Shown here piece by piece: positions 1-6,516 of a DNA stretch of 18,791 nt. Numbering within the stretch: position 1 is the stretch's first letter; every line of letters begins with the position of its first letter. The notes under the pieces were generated by a model. The model was given only the letters and a program-made list of their open reading frames with translations. It was not told the DNA's origin and searched no databases. The stretch is from an uncultured Oscillospiraceae bacterium. GTDB lineage: Bacteria; Bacillota; Clostridia; Oscillospirales; Oscillospiraceae. The stretch spans positions 1 to 18,791 of the forward strand of contig CAKTMW010000036.1 in the NCBI GenBank assembly GCA_934574095.1. The letters are read 5' to 3'. A program made the position numbers and the translations under genes.

Positions 1-42
1 CGAAAAACTCACCGTGCGTTTTTCAAGTTTTGGGATATTATC

Positions 43-411
43 TCACATTGTTGGGTGAGATGCCATGCGGGTGGTTACGGTATTGCGGGCGAAGCGGGAG
101 ACAGACTTGGTGAGAATCAGGTCGATCTTGCCCTGCTTGCACCATTTCATCATCCGCATGAAGTCTGCCCGCTTTTTGGCCGAAGTGCCGGTGATGCCCT
201 CATCCGCAAAGATGTCGGCCATCGTCCACGACTTATTCTCCATGATCTTCTCGGTGTAGTAGTTTTTCTGCGCCTCGTAGCTGTTGAGTTGATCCTCCTC
301 TTTGGTGGATGCCCGGCAGTAGGCCGCCACCCGAAGCTGCCGCTGCTCGGCAGTTCCGGTGTTCTTTGGCGCAGCGGGTATCACGATCACCTTCGGCTTG
401 TTCTCGCCCAT
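43..411 (-). pseudogene. Truncated large serine recombinase (N-terminal catalytic domain only)
   Basis: The 122-residue product carries the start of a resolvase/invertase catalytic domain: a basic leader, then YCRAST, whose Ser is the expected nucleophile, then DEGITGTSAKKR and the SVSRFARNT helix typical of large serine recombinases. Family members run on for several hundred residues through recombinase and zinc-ribbon domains. Here recognisable homology stops after RFARNTVT and the frame ends nine residues later, inside a small hairpin (41-46 paired with 55-60). The start at 411 has an AGGGGAG ribosome site about 10 bases upstream and follows the stop of the preceding gene tail by two bases, the usual packing of tandem recombinases. 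This looks like a dead remnant. The window begins just beyond, so a displaced C-terminal part further left cannot be excluded. Confidence 0.85.
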
Positions 412-413
412 GA

Positions 414-527
414 TTATGCTCTCCCCTCGATAATCTGGCCGTTTTTCAGTAACAGGCTGGCCTGCCCCTTTTTGACATAGACCTGTGATACGGTACTTTT
501 CAGCAATTCTGCGTCGATCTCCGCCAT
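414..527 (-). pseudogene. C-terminal tail of a second gene, probably a serine recombinase
   Basis: This frame reads MAEIDAELLKSTVSQVYVKK and ends in LLLKNGQIIEGRA, with the stop two bases before the next recombinase start. The pattern of an acidic helix, then VxxVxV, then a LKNG-type strand is like the extreme C-terminus of many large serine recombinases, which often occur as tandem overlapping genes. The same frame stays open a little upstream of the ATG (LFTAAAP), so the ATG is probably not a real start and the body of the gene has been deleted. It overlaps the 3' end of the ArdA remnant in another frame, placing the deletion joint near 530-560. The assignment is by pattern and is moderate. 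Confidence 0.45.
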
Positions 528-778
528 CGGTGCGGCAGCAGTGAATAGATACCGTAGTTCAGCTCCTCCACATTGACCGTGAGCATCTCCGTGCGCTTGA
601 GGACGGTGTAGAAACTGTCGATCTTCTCAACTTTGCAGTCGGCTTTGACCGCGTCGCCAATTTCCAGAGCCTCCAGCAGTTCCATGCAGCGGGCGTACTG
701 GTCGTGGGGGATGGGGAACGGGATGGTTGCCACGCCATATTCCGGGTGAGATGGGTTACTTAAAACTGCTCGAATCAT
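500..778 (-). pseudogene. ArdA-like antirestriction protein, N-terminal remnant
   Basis: The first 75 or so residues (MIRAVLSNPSHPEYG, then ATIPFPIPHDQY, then LEALEIGDAVKADCKVEKI, then NVEELNY) match what I recall of ArdA-type antirestriction proteins from clostridial conjugative elements, which mimic DNA and block type I restriction enzymes. Relatives continue after NVEELNY with a leucine-rich stretch; here the frame switches to an unrelated basic tail (HRWRRSTQNC) and stops. So the gene is a truncated relic fused to foreign sequence. A GGAGG ribosome site lies 7 bases before the ATG. It overlaps the upstream Cys-rich gene by 23 bases, showing that the two were co-transcribed. The truncated product is unlikely to be functional. 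Confidence 0.6.
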
Positions 779-983
779 TCTTTCGCCTCCGTCCTATTTC
801 CTCCATATCTGTCCGCAAACAAGTCCCGTCCCGATGCCAGCAGACGATGCCGTGGCGTGGGTAGGGACAGCCCTGACACCTCTCGTGCTCATTGCAGAAT
901 ACCGGCTCCGGCGAGCTCTGCTGGTAGGGCGCTGGCTGTCGCTCATCGATCCGCCGCGCCAGTGGCCTTGTTGGTTTTCGCAT
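756..983 (-). CDS. Small Cys/His-rich protein of a mobile-element remnant
   Basis: This is a 75-residue protein that I cannot name. The start at 983 is chosen because a GAGAGGAG ribosome site sits 5 bases upstream; the longer open frame to 1031 has none. The N-terminus is basic (MRKPTRPLARRIDE). The middle has a compact ligand-rich block, FCNEHERCQGC followed by HGIVCWHRDGTC, with five Cys and three His spaced as in a small zinc-binding fold. The C-terminus is Arg/Lys-rich. It overlaps the ArdA remnant downstream, so it probably travelled in the same conjugative element. It may be intact, but nothing here shows a function. Confidence 0.55.
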   Translation of the reverse strand: MRKPTRPLARRIDERQPAPYQQSSPEPVFCNEHERCQGCPYPRHGIVCWHRDGTCLRTDMEEIGRRRKNDSSSFK

Positions 984-1266
984 ATACTGCTCCTCTCTGG
1001 GCTGCCGCCCTTGATCTGTCCTGAAACGCAAAAAGAGCGCCGGTTCGATGGTTCTACGAAACCAACAAGCCGACGCCCTAAACTTTGTGAAACTTTTTTA
1101 TGAAAAAAGCTCCCTTTTGCGAGGAAACTTCTCGTACAAAAGGGGACTGCATCCAATTTTATCGTCAGAAAGCAGAAAAAGAGGGGTTCAAATCACGTCG
1201 AACGCCTCTCAGACGGCTCTGACATCCATGCTCAAAACCGGTAAAATCGGGGTGTGGAAACCCCCG
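984..1266. other. Noncoding stretch between the element remnant and the tRNA
   Basis: I see no convincing gene on either strand. It contains the hairpin at 1111-1146 and a short GC hairpin (1247-1252 with 1261-1267). No copy of the tRNA-Gly 3' end, which would mark an attachment site, is visible here or further left. Confidence 0.5.
1111..1146. repeat. Imperfect inverted repeat (hairpin)
   Basis: The arm TCCCTTTTGCGAG (1111-1123) pairs with CTCGTACAAAAGGGGA (1131-1146) with small bulges around a 7-base loop. There is no U-run on either side that would make it a good terminator. It lies upstream of the Cys-rich gene and could be a regulatory leader or an element-end structure. Confidence 0.45.
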
Positions 1267-1305
1267 AAAAAGCTTGATGTCATGCGGTTTTCACTGCATG
1301 ACATC
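1267..1305 (-). terminator. Intrinsic terminator of the tRNA-Gly gene
   Basis: A perfect 10-base inverted repeat (GATGTCATGC at 1276-1285, GCATGACATC at 1296-1305) with a 10-base loop is followed on the minus strand by AAGCTTTTT. It begins 19 bases after the CCA end of the tRNA, where a tRNA terminator is expected. Confidence 0.7.
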
Positions 1306-1323
1306 TAAACTTGTTTGTTAACT

Positions 1324-1397
1324 TGGAGCAGGATACGGGAGTCGAACCCGCCTCCTCGGCTTGGGAAGCCGATGTACTACCGATGTACGAATCCTGC
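1324..1397 (-). tRNA. tRNA-Gly (anticodon CCC)
   Basis: Read on the minus strand this folds into a standard cloverleaf. The acceptor arm is GCAGGAT with ATCCTGC, the D arm GTAC with GTAC, the anticodon arm TCGGC with GCCGA around the loop TTCCCAA, and the T arm GCGGG with CCCGT around TTCGACT. The loop places CCC at positions 34-36, so it reads GGG glycine codons. The discriminator is T, as usual for tRNA-Gly, and the CCA end is encoded. It has its own promoter upstream and hairpin terminator downstream. Its 3' end faces the mobile-element remnant. Confidence 0.95.
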
Positions 1398-1407
1398 AAG
1401 TGGAGAT

Positions 1408-1436
1408 ATCATACCACACTTTCCCTGCCATTGCAA
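1408..1436 (-). promoter_or_regulatory. Sigma-A-type promoter of tRNA-Gly
   Basis: The minus strand reads TTGCAA, a 17-base spacer, then TATGAT preceded by TGG (extended -10). The -10 box ends 10 bases before the tRNA 5' end, which fits a short tRNA leader. Confidence 0.7.
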
Positions 1437-1534
1437 GGCGAAAATCGCCGCCTCTTTCACTTTTCCGCTCCGGCGCATAGGCCAAGCCCCGCGGGACATA
1501 GGATACCACCAAAGAAACAAGGAGGGTATGCGGT

Positions 1535-2674
1535 ATGAAGCGAGCAGTGGGATTTCTGGCGGCATTGGTGATGGTGTGGGGGCTGGCGCAGCCCTGCTGG
1601 GGCGTGGAGCTGACGCTGACCTCTCACGCGGCGCTGCTGATGGAGAAATCCACCGGAGAGATCCTCTACGCCCAGAATGAGCACGACGCCCTGCCCCCTG
1701 CCAGCGTCACCAAGATCATGACGGTGCTGCTGACCATGGAGGCCATCGACGACGGCCGCATTTCCCTGGAGGACATGGTCGCCGTCAGCGCTTACGCCGC
1801 CGGGATGGGCGGCAGCCAGGTGTTTCTGGCGGAGGGCGAGCAGATGTCGGTGGACGATCTCCTCAAGGCGGTGTGCGTATCCTCCGGCAACGACGCGGCG
1901 GTGGCCCTGGCGGAACACGTGGCGGGGGTGACGGAGCTGTTCGTGGAGCAGATGAACAACCGCGCCCGTGAACTGGGCATGAAGGACACCCACTTCGTCA
2001 ACTGTACCGGCCTGACGGCGGAGGGCCACGTGACCTCCGCTTACGACATCGCCCTGATGAGCCGGGAGCTGCTGCTGCACCACCCTCAGGTGCGGAACTA
2101 CACCACCATCTGGATGGACACCCTGCGGAACGGTACCTTCGGTCTCAGCAACACCAACAAGCTGATCCGGTTTTATGAGGGCGCCACGGGGCTGAAAACC
2201 GGCTTCACCCAGGAGGCGGGCTACTGCATCAGCGCCACCGCGGAGCGTGACGGCATGGAGCTCATCGCCGTCATCATGAAGGGCAATACCTCCGACAGCC
2301 GCAACACCGACGCCAAGACGCTGCTGAACTATGGCTTTTCCACCTACACGCTGGCCGATATCCAGCCGGAGGAGCCCCTGCCCACTCTGCCGGTGACGCT
2401 GGGGGCGGCGGATACTGTGGCCCTGACGCTGCCGGAGGAGGGCCGAACCCTGCTGTTGGAGAAGAGCCAGACCGGCGGCCTGACCCAGACGCTGGACCTG
2501 CCGGAGACCGTCTCCGCCCCCATCCGGGCCGGGCAGCAGTTGGGCACGCTGACCGTCAGCCGGGAGAGCCAGACGCTGCTGACCGTCCCCGTCGTGGCGG
2601 CAGAGGAAGTACCCGCCCTTACCTGGTGGGAGATGACCGGTCGTATGCTGGGGCTGCTGACCTTCCACCAATAA
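1535..2674 (+). CDS. dacF: D-alanyl-D-alanine carboxypeptidase (PBP5/DacF type)
   Basis: This 379-residue enzyme removes the terminal D-Ala from peptidoglycan pentapeptides outside the membrane and so limits cross-linking. Residues 1-23 form a signal peptide (MKR, a hydrophobic core, then WG). The serine peptidase S11 motifs are complete: SVTK at 57-60 (Ser57 nucleophile, Lys60), SGN at 117-119 and KTG at 221-223. After about residue 260 comes a beta-rich PBP5-type C-terminal domain, then a C-terminal amphipathic helix (WWEMTGRMLGLL) of the kind that anchors these enzymes to the membrane. The length is usual for the family. An AAGGAGGG ribosome site precedes the ATG. It is divergent from the tRNA and lies about 100 bases upstream of pgi. 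The exact paralogue name (dacF, dacA or dacB) is not certain. Confidence 0.92.
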   Translation: MKRAVGFLAALVMVWGLAQPCWGVELTLTSHAALLMEKSTGEILYAQNEHDALPPASVTKIMTVLLTMEAIDDGRISLEDMVAVSAYAAGMGGSQVFLAEGEQMSVDDLLKAVCVSSGNDAAVALAEHVAGVTELFVEQMNNRARELGMKDTHFVNCTGLTAEGHVTSAYDIALMSRELLLHHPQVRNYTTIWMDTLRNGTFGLSNTNKLIRFYEGATGLKTGFTQEAGYCISATAERDGMELIAVIMKGNTSDSRNTDAKTLLNYGFSTYTLADIQPEEPLPTLPVTLGAADTVALTLPEEGRTLLLEKSQTGGLTQTLDLPETVSAPIRAGQQLGTLTVSRESQTLLTVPVVAAEEVPALTWWEMTGRMLGLLTFHQ

Positions 2675-2702
2675 AGGAAATAGGGAAAACCCAAAGTTCC
2701 CC

Positions 2703-2731
2703 TTGTATTTTCCTCCGGGCCGTTGTAATAT
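2703..2731 (+). promoter_or_regulatory. Possible promoter of pgi
   Basis: TTGTAT, a 17-base spacer and TAATAT lie in the AT-rich gap before pgi; a shifted -10 reading TATTAT is at 2729-2734. The matches are partial. An imperfect stem just upstream (AGGAAATAGGGAA with TTCCCcttgTATTTTCCT, about 2676-2713) lacks a U-run, so read-through from the carboxypeptidase gene is also possible. Confidence 0.3.
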
Positions 2732-2774
2732 TATCTTTTAAGAGAAGACCACTTTTACACAGGAGGTATGTACG

Positions 2775-4112
2775 ATGATAAAGGTCGACCTTACCAATAT
2801 CCAGAGCTTTCTGCGCCTGCCCTACGAGGCGGCGGTGTCTCCCCGTCTGAAGATCGCCCACAGCCATTTGCAGCTGGCCAGCGGCCGGGGCGGCGAGTTT
2901 ACCGGCTGGGTGCATCTGCCCCGCGACTATGACCGGGCGGAGTATGCCCGCATCAAGGCGGCGGCACAGAAGATACAGCGCGATTCCCAGGCCCTGGTGG
3001 TCATCGGCATCGGCGGCTCCTATTTGGGAGCCCGCGGCGTCATCGAGTGCCTGTGTTCCCCCAACTATAACCTGAAGAAGAAGTCTACCCCCAATATCTA
3101 CTTCATCGGCAACGGTCTCAGCAGCGAGGCGCTGACCGAGGCCATGGAGCTGGTGGAGGACGTGGATTTCTCCGTCAACGTGATCTCTAAGTCCGGCACC
3201 ACCACTGAGCCTGCCGTGGCCTTCCGTTTCTTCCGTGAGCTGCTGGAAAAGCGCTACGGCAAGGACGAGGCCGCCCGCCGCATTTACGCCACCACCGATG
3301 CCCGCAAGGGTGCGCTGAAATCCCTGGCCGACGCTAACGGCTACGAGACCTTCGTGGTGCCCGACAACATCGGCGGCCGATACAGTGTGCTGACCGCCGT
3401 GGGCTTGCTGCCCATCGCCGCCGCCGGCATCGACATCGACGCGCTGATGGCCGGTGCCCAGGAGATGATGGAGACCTGCGCCGCCGGGGATATGGAGCGC
3501 AACCCCGCGTGGCGCTATGCCGGAGCCCGGTACGAGCTGTACCGCATGGGCCGTAAGATCGAGATTCTGGCCGCCTACGAGCCGTCCTTCCGCTTTATGT
3601 CCGAGTGGTGGAAGCAGCTGTACGGCGAGAGCGAGGGCAAGGAGAACAAGGGCCTGTTCCCCGCCAGCGTGGAATTCACCGCCGACCTGCACTCCATGGG
3701 TCAGTATATCCAGCAGGGCGAGCGGCATCTGTTCGAGACGGTGGTCCGCTTCGGTCCCTCCGCCCGCCAGCAGCAGGTGCCCTTTGACGAGGGCAACGGC
3801 GACGGCCTGAATTTCCTGGCGGGAAAGAGCATGGACTTCATCGCCCGCCAGGCCATGGACGGCACACTGCTGGCCCACGTGGAGGGCGGTGTACCCAACA
3901 TCATCATCGAGACCGGCAGCAACGACGCCCACACGCTGGGCGAATTGATCTACTTCTTCGAGTATGCCTGCGGCCTGAGCGGCTATCTGCTGGACGTGAA
4001 TCCCTTCGACCAGCCCGGCGTCGAGGCTTATAAGAAGAATATGTTCGCCCTGCTGGGCAAGCCCGGCTACGAGGAGCTCCGTGAGGACCTGCTGAAAAAG
4101 CTGAAACGTTAA
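2775..4112 (+). CDS. pgi: Glucose-6-phosphate isomerase
   Basis: This cytosolic glycolytic enzyme interconverts glucose-6-phosphate and fructose-6-phosphate. The 445-residue length is typical of the bacterial Gram-positive form. Visible landmarks are the first SIS-domain sugar-phosphate loop [11 protein letters not shown] (from about 76), the phosphate-binding SKSGTTTEP (from 138), PGI signature 1 in [13 protein letters not shown] (around 198-210), the catalytic Glu region YGESEGKE (Glu285), and PGI signature 2, [13 protein letters not shown] (409-421), with the conserved Lys at about 420. The ATG has a CAGGAGGT site 8 bases upstream. No motif is missing. Downstream there is no obvious terminator before the P-loop gene, so some read-through is likely. 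Confidence 0.97.
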   Translation: MIKVDLTNIQSFLRLPYEAAVSPRLKIAHSHLQLASGRGGEFTGWVHLPRDYDRAEYARIKAAAQKIQRDSQALVVIGIGGSYLGARGVIECLCSPNYNLKKKSTPNIYFIGNGLSSEALTEAMELVEDVDFSVNVISKSGTTTEPAVAFRFFRELLEKRYGKDEAARRIYATTDARKGALKSLADANGYETFVVPDNIGGRYSVLTAVGLLPIAAAGIDIDALMAGAQEMMETCAAGDMERNPAWRYAGARYELYRMGRKIEILAAYEPSFRFMSEWWKQLYGESEGKENKGLFPASVEFTADLHSMGQYIQQGERHLFETVVRFGPSARQQQVPFDEGNGDGLNFLAGKSMDFIARQAMDGTLLAHVEGGVPNIIIETGSNDAHTLGELIYFFEYACGLSGYLLDVNPFDQPGVEAYKKNMFALLGKPGYEELREDLLKKLKR

Positions 4113-4123
4113 CGGTTTTGTCA

Positions 4124-4152
4124 TTGCTTTTTCTCCGGGCATATGGTATGCT
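4124..4152 (+). promoter_or_regulatory. Promoter of the small P-loop gene
   Basis: TTGCTT, a 17-base spacer and TATGCT preceded by TGG (extended -10). An alternative pairing is TTGTCA at 4118-4123 with TATGGT at 4142-4147. Either would start transcription shortly before the ribosome site of the gene at 4198. Confidence 0.45.
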
Positions 4153-4197
4153 GACAGTAGGAGAATAGTCCTATTTAAGTTAAAGGAGTGATTTCTT

Positions 4198-4608
4198 ATG
4201 GTTAGACTGATTATGGGTGCCAACGGCGCAGGCAAGACCAAGCAGCTGATCGAGCTGATCCACACCGCGGTGGAGAGCGAGAACGGCAGCGTCGTGTGCA
4301 TCGAACCCAGCGCCGACATGACCTACGACATCAGCTATAACGTCCGTCTGGTCAACGCCGGTGAGTATAACGTGAATAATTACGAGTGCCTGCGGGGTTT
4401 CATCAGCGGCCTGTACGCCGGCAATTACGATATCTCCCACGTGTTCGTGGACAACCTGTGCAAGATCGCCGGGGACAAGGACCTCCAGGCGGTGGAGGAC
4501 TTCTTGGGCTGGCTGGACCGCTTCAGCAACACCAACGATGTGAAGTTCACCGTCACCATCAGCGCCGACGAAGATTCCGCCACCGAGGGCCTGCGGCAGT
4601 ATACCTGA
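4198..4608 (+). CDS. Small stand-alone P-loop protein, function unknown
   Basis: This 136-residue protein starts directly with a strand and a Walker A motif, GANGAGKT at 7-14, followed by KQLIELIHTAV. A hydrophobic strand, HVFVDNLCKIAG (around 80-90), could be a weak Walker B with a single Asp. Later segments (DFLGWLDRFS, then FTVTISADED) suggest another helix and strand of a minimal alpha/beta NTP-binding core. The KTxxLI pattern after the P-loop is also seen in thymidine kinases, but the lasso and zinc residues of that family are absent, and there is no ABC signature. The AAAGGAG ribosome site, own promoter and strong terminator show a deliberately expressed single gene. Similar proteins are sometimes labelled PilT-like in databases; I see no basis for a role in motility. 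Confidence 0.85.
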   Translation: MVRLIMGANGAGKTKQLIELIHTAVESENGSVVCIEPSADMTYDISYNVRLVNAGEYNVNNYECLRGFISGLYAGNYDISHVFVDNLCKIAGDKDLQAVEDFLGWLDRFSNTNDVKFTVTISADEDSATEGLRQYT

Positions 4609-4627
4609 TTGAATTGAAAAGCGAAAG

Positions 4628-4658
4628 AGAGGAATGGCTTTGGCCATTCCTCTTTTTT
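4628..4658 (+). terminator. Strong intrinsic terminator of the P-loop gene
   Basis: AGAGGAATGGC (4628-4638) pairs perfectly with GCCATTCCTCT (4643-4653) around a TTTG loop and is followed by six T. It lies 20 bases after the stop codon. Confidence 0.9.
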
Positions 4659-4664
4659 GGGTTT

Positions 4665-4711
4665 GGCTATAAAAGGCAACCCCCGGCTTTACCGGGGGCA
4701 AAAAATAGCCT
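4665..4711. repeat. Nested hairpin, likely IS200-type left-end structure
   Basis: The inner stem CCCCCGG (4680-4686) pairs with CCGGGGG (4692-4698) around CTTTA. The outer arms GGCTAT (4665-4670) and ATAGCC (4706-4711) also match. IS200/IS605 ends carry subterminal single-strand hairpins bound by the Y1 transposase, and this sits at the expected distance upstream of tnpA. Confidence 0.5.
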
Positions 4712-4738
4712 ATGGCGAGGGACAAAGTAGACAAGAAA

Positions 4739-4801
4739 AAGTCTCCGGGTTAAAGTAAGGAAAAGGTTTGCCGACAAAAACTTACAAAAACAAGGAGACT
4801 T
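4739..4801 (+). promoter_or_regulatory. Hairpin sequestering the tnpA ribosome site
   Basis: AAGTCTCC (4739-4746) is perfectly complementary to GGAGACTT (4794-4801), which contains the Shine-Dalgarno sequence of the tnpA start at 4806. An inner pair GTAAG/CTTAC (4755-4759 with 4781-4785) supports the same fold. Leader hairpins that hide the ribosome site are known for IS200 and keep transposase translation very low. The structure survives here although the gene is dead. Confidence 0.6.
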
Positions 4802-4805
4802 ATTC

Positions 4806-4979
4806 ATGAAAGAAGTAGATGTAAGTAGTTTAGAACATACCAGCTGACGTTGTCAATACCATGTGGTGTTTGCGCCGAAGTATAGGCGAATGGAGATTTA
4901 TGGGAAAATAAAAGAAGACATAGGCGTAATACTTCGGAAGTTATGTCAGCAGAAAGACCTGCTAAGAAAAGTCAAGTAG
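4806..4979 (+). pseudogene. tnpA: IS200-type Y1 transposase tnpA, broken
   Basis: The frame reads MKEVDVSSLEHTS, stop, RCQYHVVFAPKYRR, then IYGKIKEDIGVILRKLCQQK. This is the N-terminus of an IS200 single-strand transposase with its HVVF/PKYRR core. Codon 14 (4845-4847) is TGA where the family has Trp (TGG), a one-base change. After CQQK (about 4956) the frame continues only a few foreign residues to a TAG. The HUH motif and catalytic Tyr that should follow are missing. It is therefore doubly inactive, by nonsense mutation and by truncation at the junction with the IS110 element. Confidence 0.85.
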
Positions 4980-5077
4980 AAATTTCAATGTAATGAGGTG
5001 TGGAAAAAGCCACACCGAACCAAGCCGCTTCGCATCTCAAAAATGAAACGGCGGCCAGCCGAAACTTTATGGCGAAA

Positions 5078-6277
5078 TCAGGCGGTGTGTTCCAGTGACT
5101 CCAGATAGGCTTTCACAGTGGCGTAGTAGATCCGCAGGAATTTGTCGGCGGAGGCCATCATGTAGACGCGGTAGGGCTTCCCTTCGGCGCGTTTCTTGTC
5201 CATGAACTGGTAGACCGGTTCATCCAAAGGCGCGTTCTGCAAATAGACACTCATGACAAGGAACAGCGTCCGCCGCAGAGACGACGCGCCAACTTTGCTC
5301 ATACTCTTGTGCCTGCCGGTCACATCACCGGAATCGTTTGGCGGAGCATCCAGCCCAGCGTAGGCCACGAGCGCCTTCTTGGAATAAAAGCGGCGCACAT
5401 CTCCGATTTCAGCTATGAGCTGCGGCCCCAGAGTCGGACCTACACCGAACATATCCATGACAACAGGATATTCCGGCAGTTGGGACGCCAATGTTTGCAT
5501 TTCGTGTTTGAGTGCAGCAAGCGCGGCAGAAGTCGCTCTGAGTTGAGCAACAGGCAGTTTCGTCGTTTCAGATTTCGGCATAACACCAATGTGTCCGCTG
5601 GCTACGGCGTGAATGGTTTGCGCCTTTGTTTCACTGAAGTTGTAGCCATGCTTTCTACACCACCTCTGGTACTTGTTGATAAACGCCCTTTCTGAGCGTT
5701 CACAAACGCACTTGCAATGCCAAAACTCTGCCACAAAATCCACCCACTTTTCACTCCCATCCCCGCGGATCGGGCCTGAAAACAGGCGGTTGGCGTTTGG
5801 AAATACCGTATCCAGCAACGAGATCAGATTGTTCTTCAGAACCGTTTGCACCTTGGAATATTGCCGGTACTGGCGGTAGCAGCTCTTCAGCAACAGCCGG
5901 GTATCTTCCTCAGGGATATACCTCGGCAAAGTTAACCAACGGTCAAGGCCATAGTTCGCCAGCTTTATGGCATCCTTTCGGTCGGTCTTGACACGTCTCA
6001 AATCGTTGTTCCCGTAGCCATGCACCAGCTTTGCATTGACGACGGAAACATACAGCCCTGCGTCGTGAAGCAGCTTTGCCACCGGCGCATGGTAGTTTCC
6101 TGTGGCCGCCATGACCACACGAGTCTCACCGTCCAGGCTTTTGAGCCGCCCTGCCAGCTCACTCAGTTCACTGCCGGTGTGACGGACTTCAAAGGGTGAG
6201 ATAACGACCTCTCCAAAGGGGCGCATAACAGCAACCGTGCTTCTGCCTTTGGAAATGTCAATTCCAACAGAGTTCAT
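5078..6277 (-). CDS. IS110-family transposase, full length but with Glu-to-Ala in the DEDD site
   Basis: This is a DEDD-type recombinase that in active elements uses a bridge RNA to choose target and donor. The start at 6277 has GGGAGGA 6 bases upstream; the frame is open to 6319. In the 399-residue product the RuvC-like domain shows GIDISKGRS (Asp7), VVMAATGNYH (Ala57) and VKTDRKDA (Asp99, Asp102). Family members have Glu at the position of Ala57 (EATG), and the 50/42/3 spacing leaves little doubt about the alignment. The codon is GCG where GAG is expected, a single-base change. The C-terminal domain keeps GVGPTLGPQLIAEIGD and SKVGASSLRR with its catalytic Ser (332 or 333). The reading frame is intact but the copy is predicted to be inactive. 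Confidence 0.93.
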   Translation of the reverse strand: MNSVGIDISKGRSTVAVMRPFGEVVISPFEVRHTGSELSELAGRLKSLDGETRVVMAATGNYHAPVAKLLHDAGLYVSVVNAKLVHGYGNNDLRRVKTDRKDAIKLANYGLDRWLTLPRYIPEEDTRLLLKSCYRQYRQYSKVQTVLKNNLISLLDTVFPNANRLFSGPIRGDGSEKWVDFVAEFWHCKCVCERSERAFINKYQRWCRKHGYNFSETKAQTIHAVASGHIGVMPKSETTKLPVAQLRATSAALAALKHEMQTLASQLPEYPVVMDMFGVGPTLGPQLIAEIGDVRRFYSKKALVAYAGLDAPPNDSGDVTGRHKSMSKVGASSLRRTLFLVMSVYLQNAPLDEPVYQFMDKKRAEGKPYRVYMMASADKFLRIYYATVKAYLESLEHTA

Positions 6278-6342
6278 TTGCATTCCTCCCATCTGTTGTG
6301 AATCGCAACCGGAATCCATCTTTTTCTCATTGCCGATTCAAT

Positions 6343-6486
6343 CTATTGGGTGACACGAACCCTATAGTGAAACGCTCGGCGGAGGTGGTGTTCTTCTTCA
6401 TAGTAGTTCTTTTCTGATGCTCTTGGCATCTTGCGTATTTCACAGGCCGCCGCCCTTATTTGTTGTTTCGTGAGGTCTTGTTTCAT
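6343..6486 (-). CDS. Possible 47-residue protein upstream of the IS110 transposase
   Basis: An open frame encodes a highly charged, helix-prone peptide beginning MKQDLTKQQIRAAACEIRK and ending FHYRVRVTQ. I do not recognise it. The ribosome site is weak (AGTGAGAG directly before the ATG), and the stretch lies where an IS110-group bridge RNA would be encoded, so it may be a chance frame. In its favour are a residue composition like a real basic protein and a perfect TATAAT (6510-6505) 19 bases upstream. Confidence 0.3.
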   Translation of the reverse strand: MKQDLTKQQIRAAACEIRKMPRASEKNYYEEEHHLRRAFHYRVRVTQ

Positions 6487-6516
6487 CTCTCACTTTCTGT
6501 CTGTATTATAACAATA

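Larger units (their letters stand above)
4665..4956 (+). mobile_element. IS200/IS605-family insertion sequence, 5' half only
   Basis: The segment has the order expected of an IS200-type left end: a compact GC hairpin, an untranslated leader with a long-range hairpin, then the start of tnpA. Homology to tnpA stops at about 4956, where IS110-related sequence begins. The right half of tnpA and the right-end hairpin are not present elsewhere in the window. The outer boundary on the left is not determined. Confidence 0.6.
4957..6514 (-). mobile_element. IS110-family insertion sequence
   Basis: The element is defined by its transposase and by the break in the IS200 relic at about 4956. The right end is the side downstream of the transposase (4957-5077). 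It contains a hairpin (GGTGTGG 4998-5004 with CCACACC 5011-5017) and, on the minus strand, TTGACT at 4975-4970. The left end, upstream of the transposase, is placed near 6514 because a perfect minus-strand TATAAT (6510-6505) lies there next to the palindrome 6517-6543. IS110 elements lack clear terminal repeats, so both ends are estimates. About 240 bases upstream of the transposase are available for the guide (bridge) RNA that IS110-group elements encode there. Confidence 0.55.

Noticed and set aside
1048..1308. 86-codon plus-strand frame between the element remnant and the tRNA
   Set aside because: There is no ribosome site or recognisable domain, and it runs through the two hairpins of the region.
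1..1323. Search for a direct repeat of the tRNA-Gly 3' end (attachment site)
   Set aside because: No second copy of the acceptor/T-arm sequence was found to the left, so the element cannot be said to have used this tRNA as its target.
1457..2671. 404-codon open frame on the minus strand opposite the carboxypeptidase
   Set aside because: It is antisense to a gene with all catalytic motifs; the Gln/His/Gly-rich translation is what GC-rich codon usage gives on the opposite strand.
2619..4319. 566-codon open frame on the minus strand opposite pgi
   Set aside because: It mirrors pgi, spans gene boundaries, and has a composition of antisense reading with no domain.
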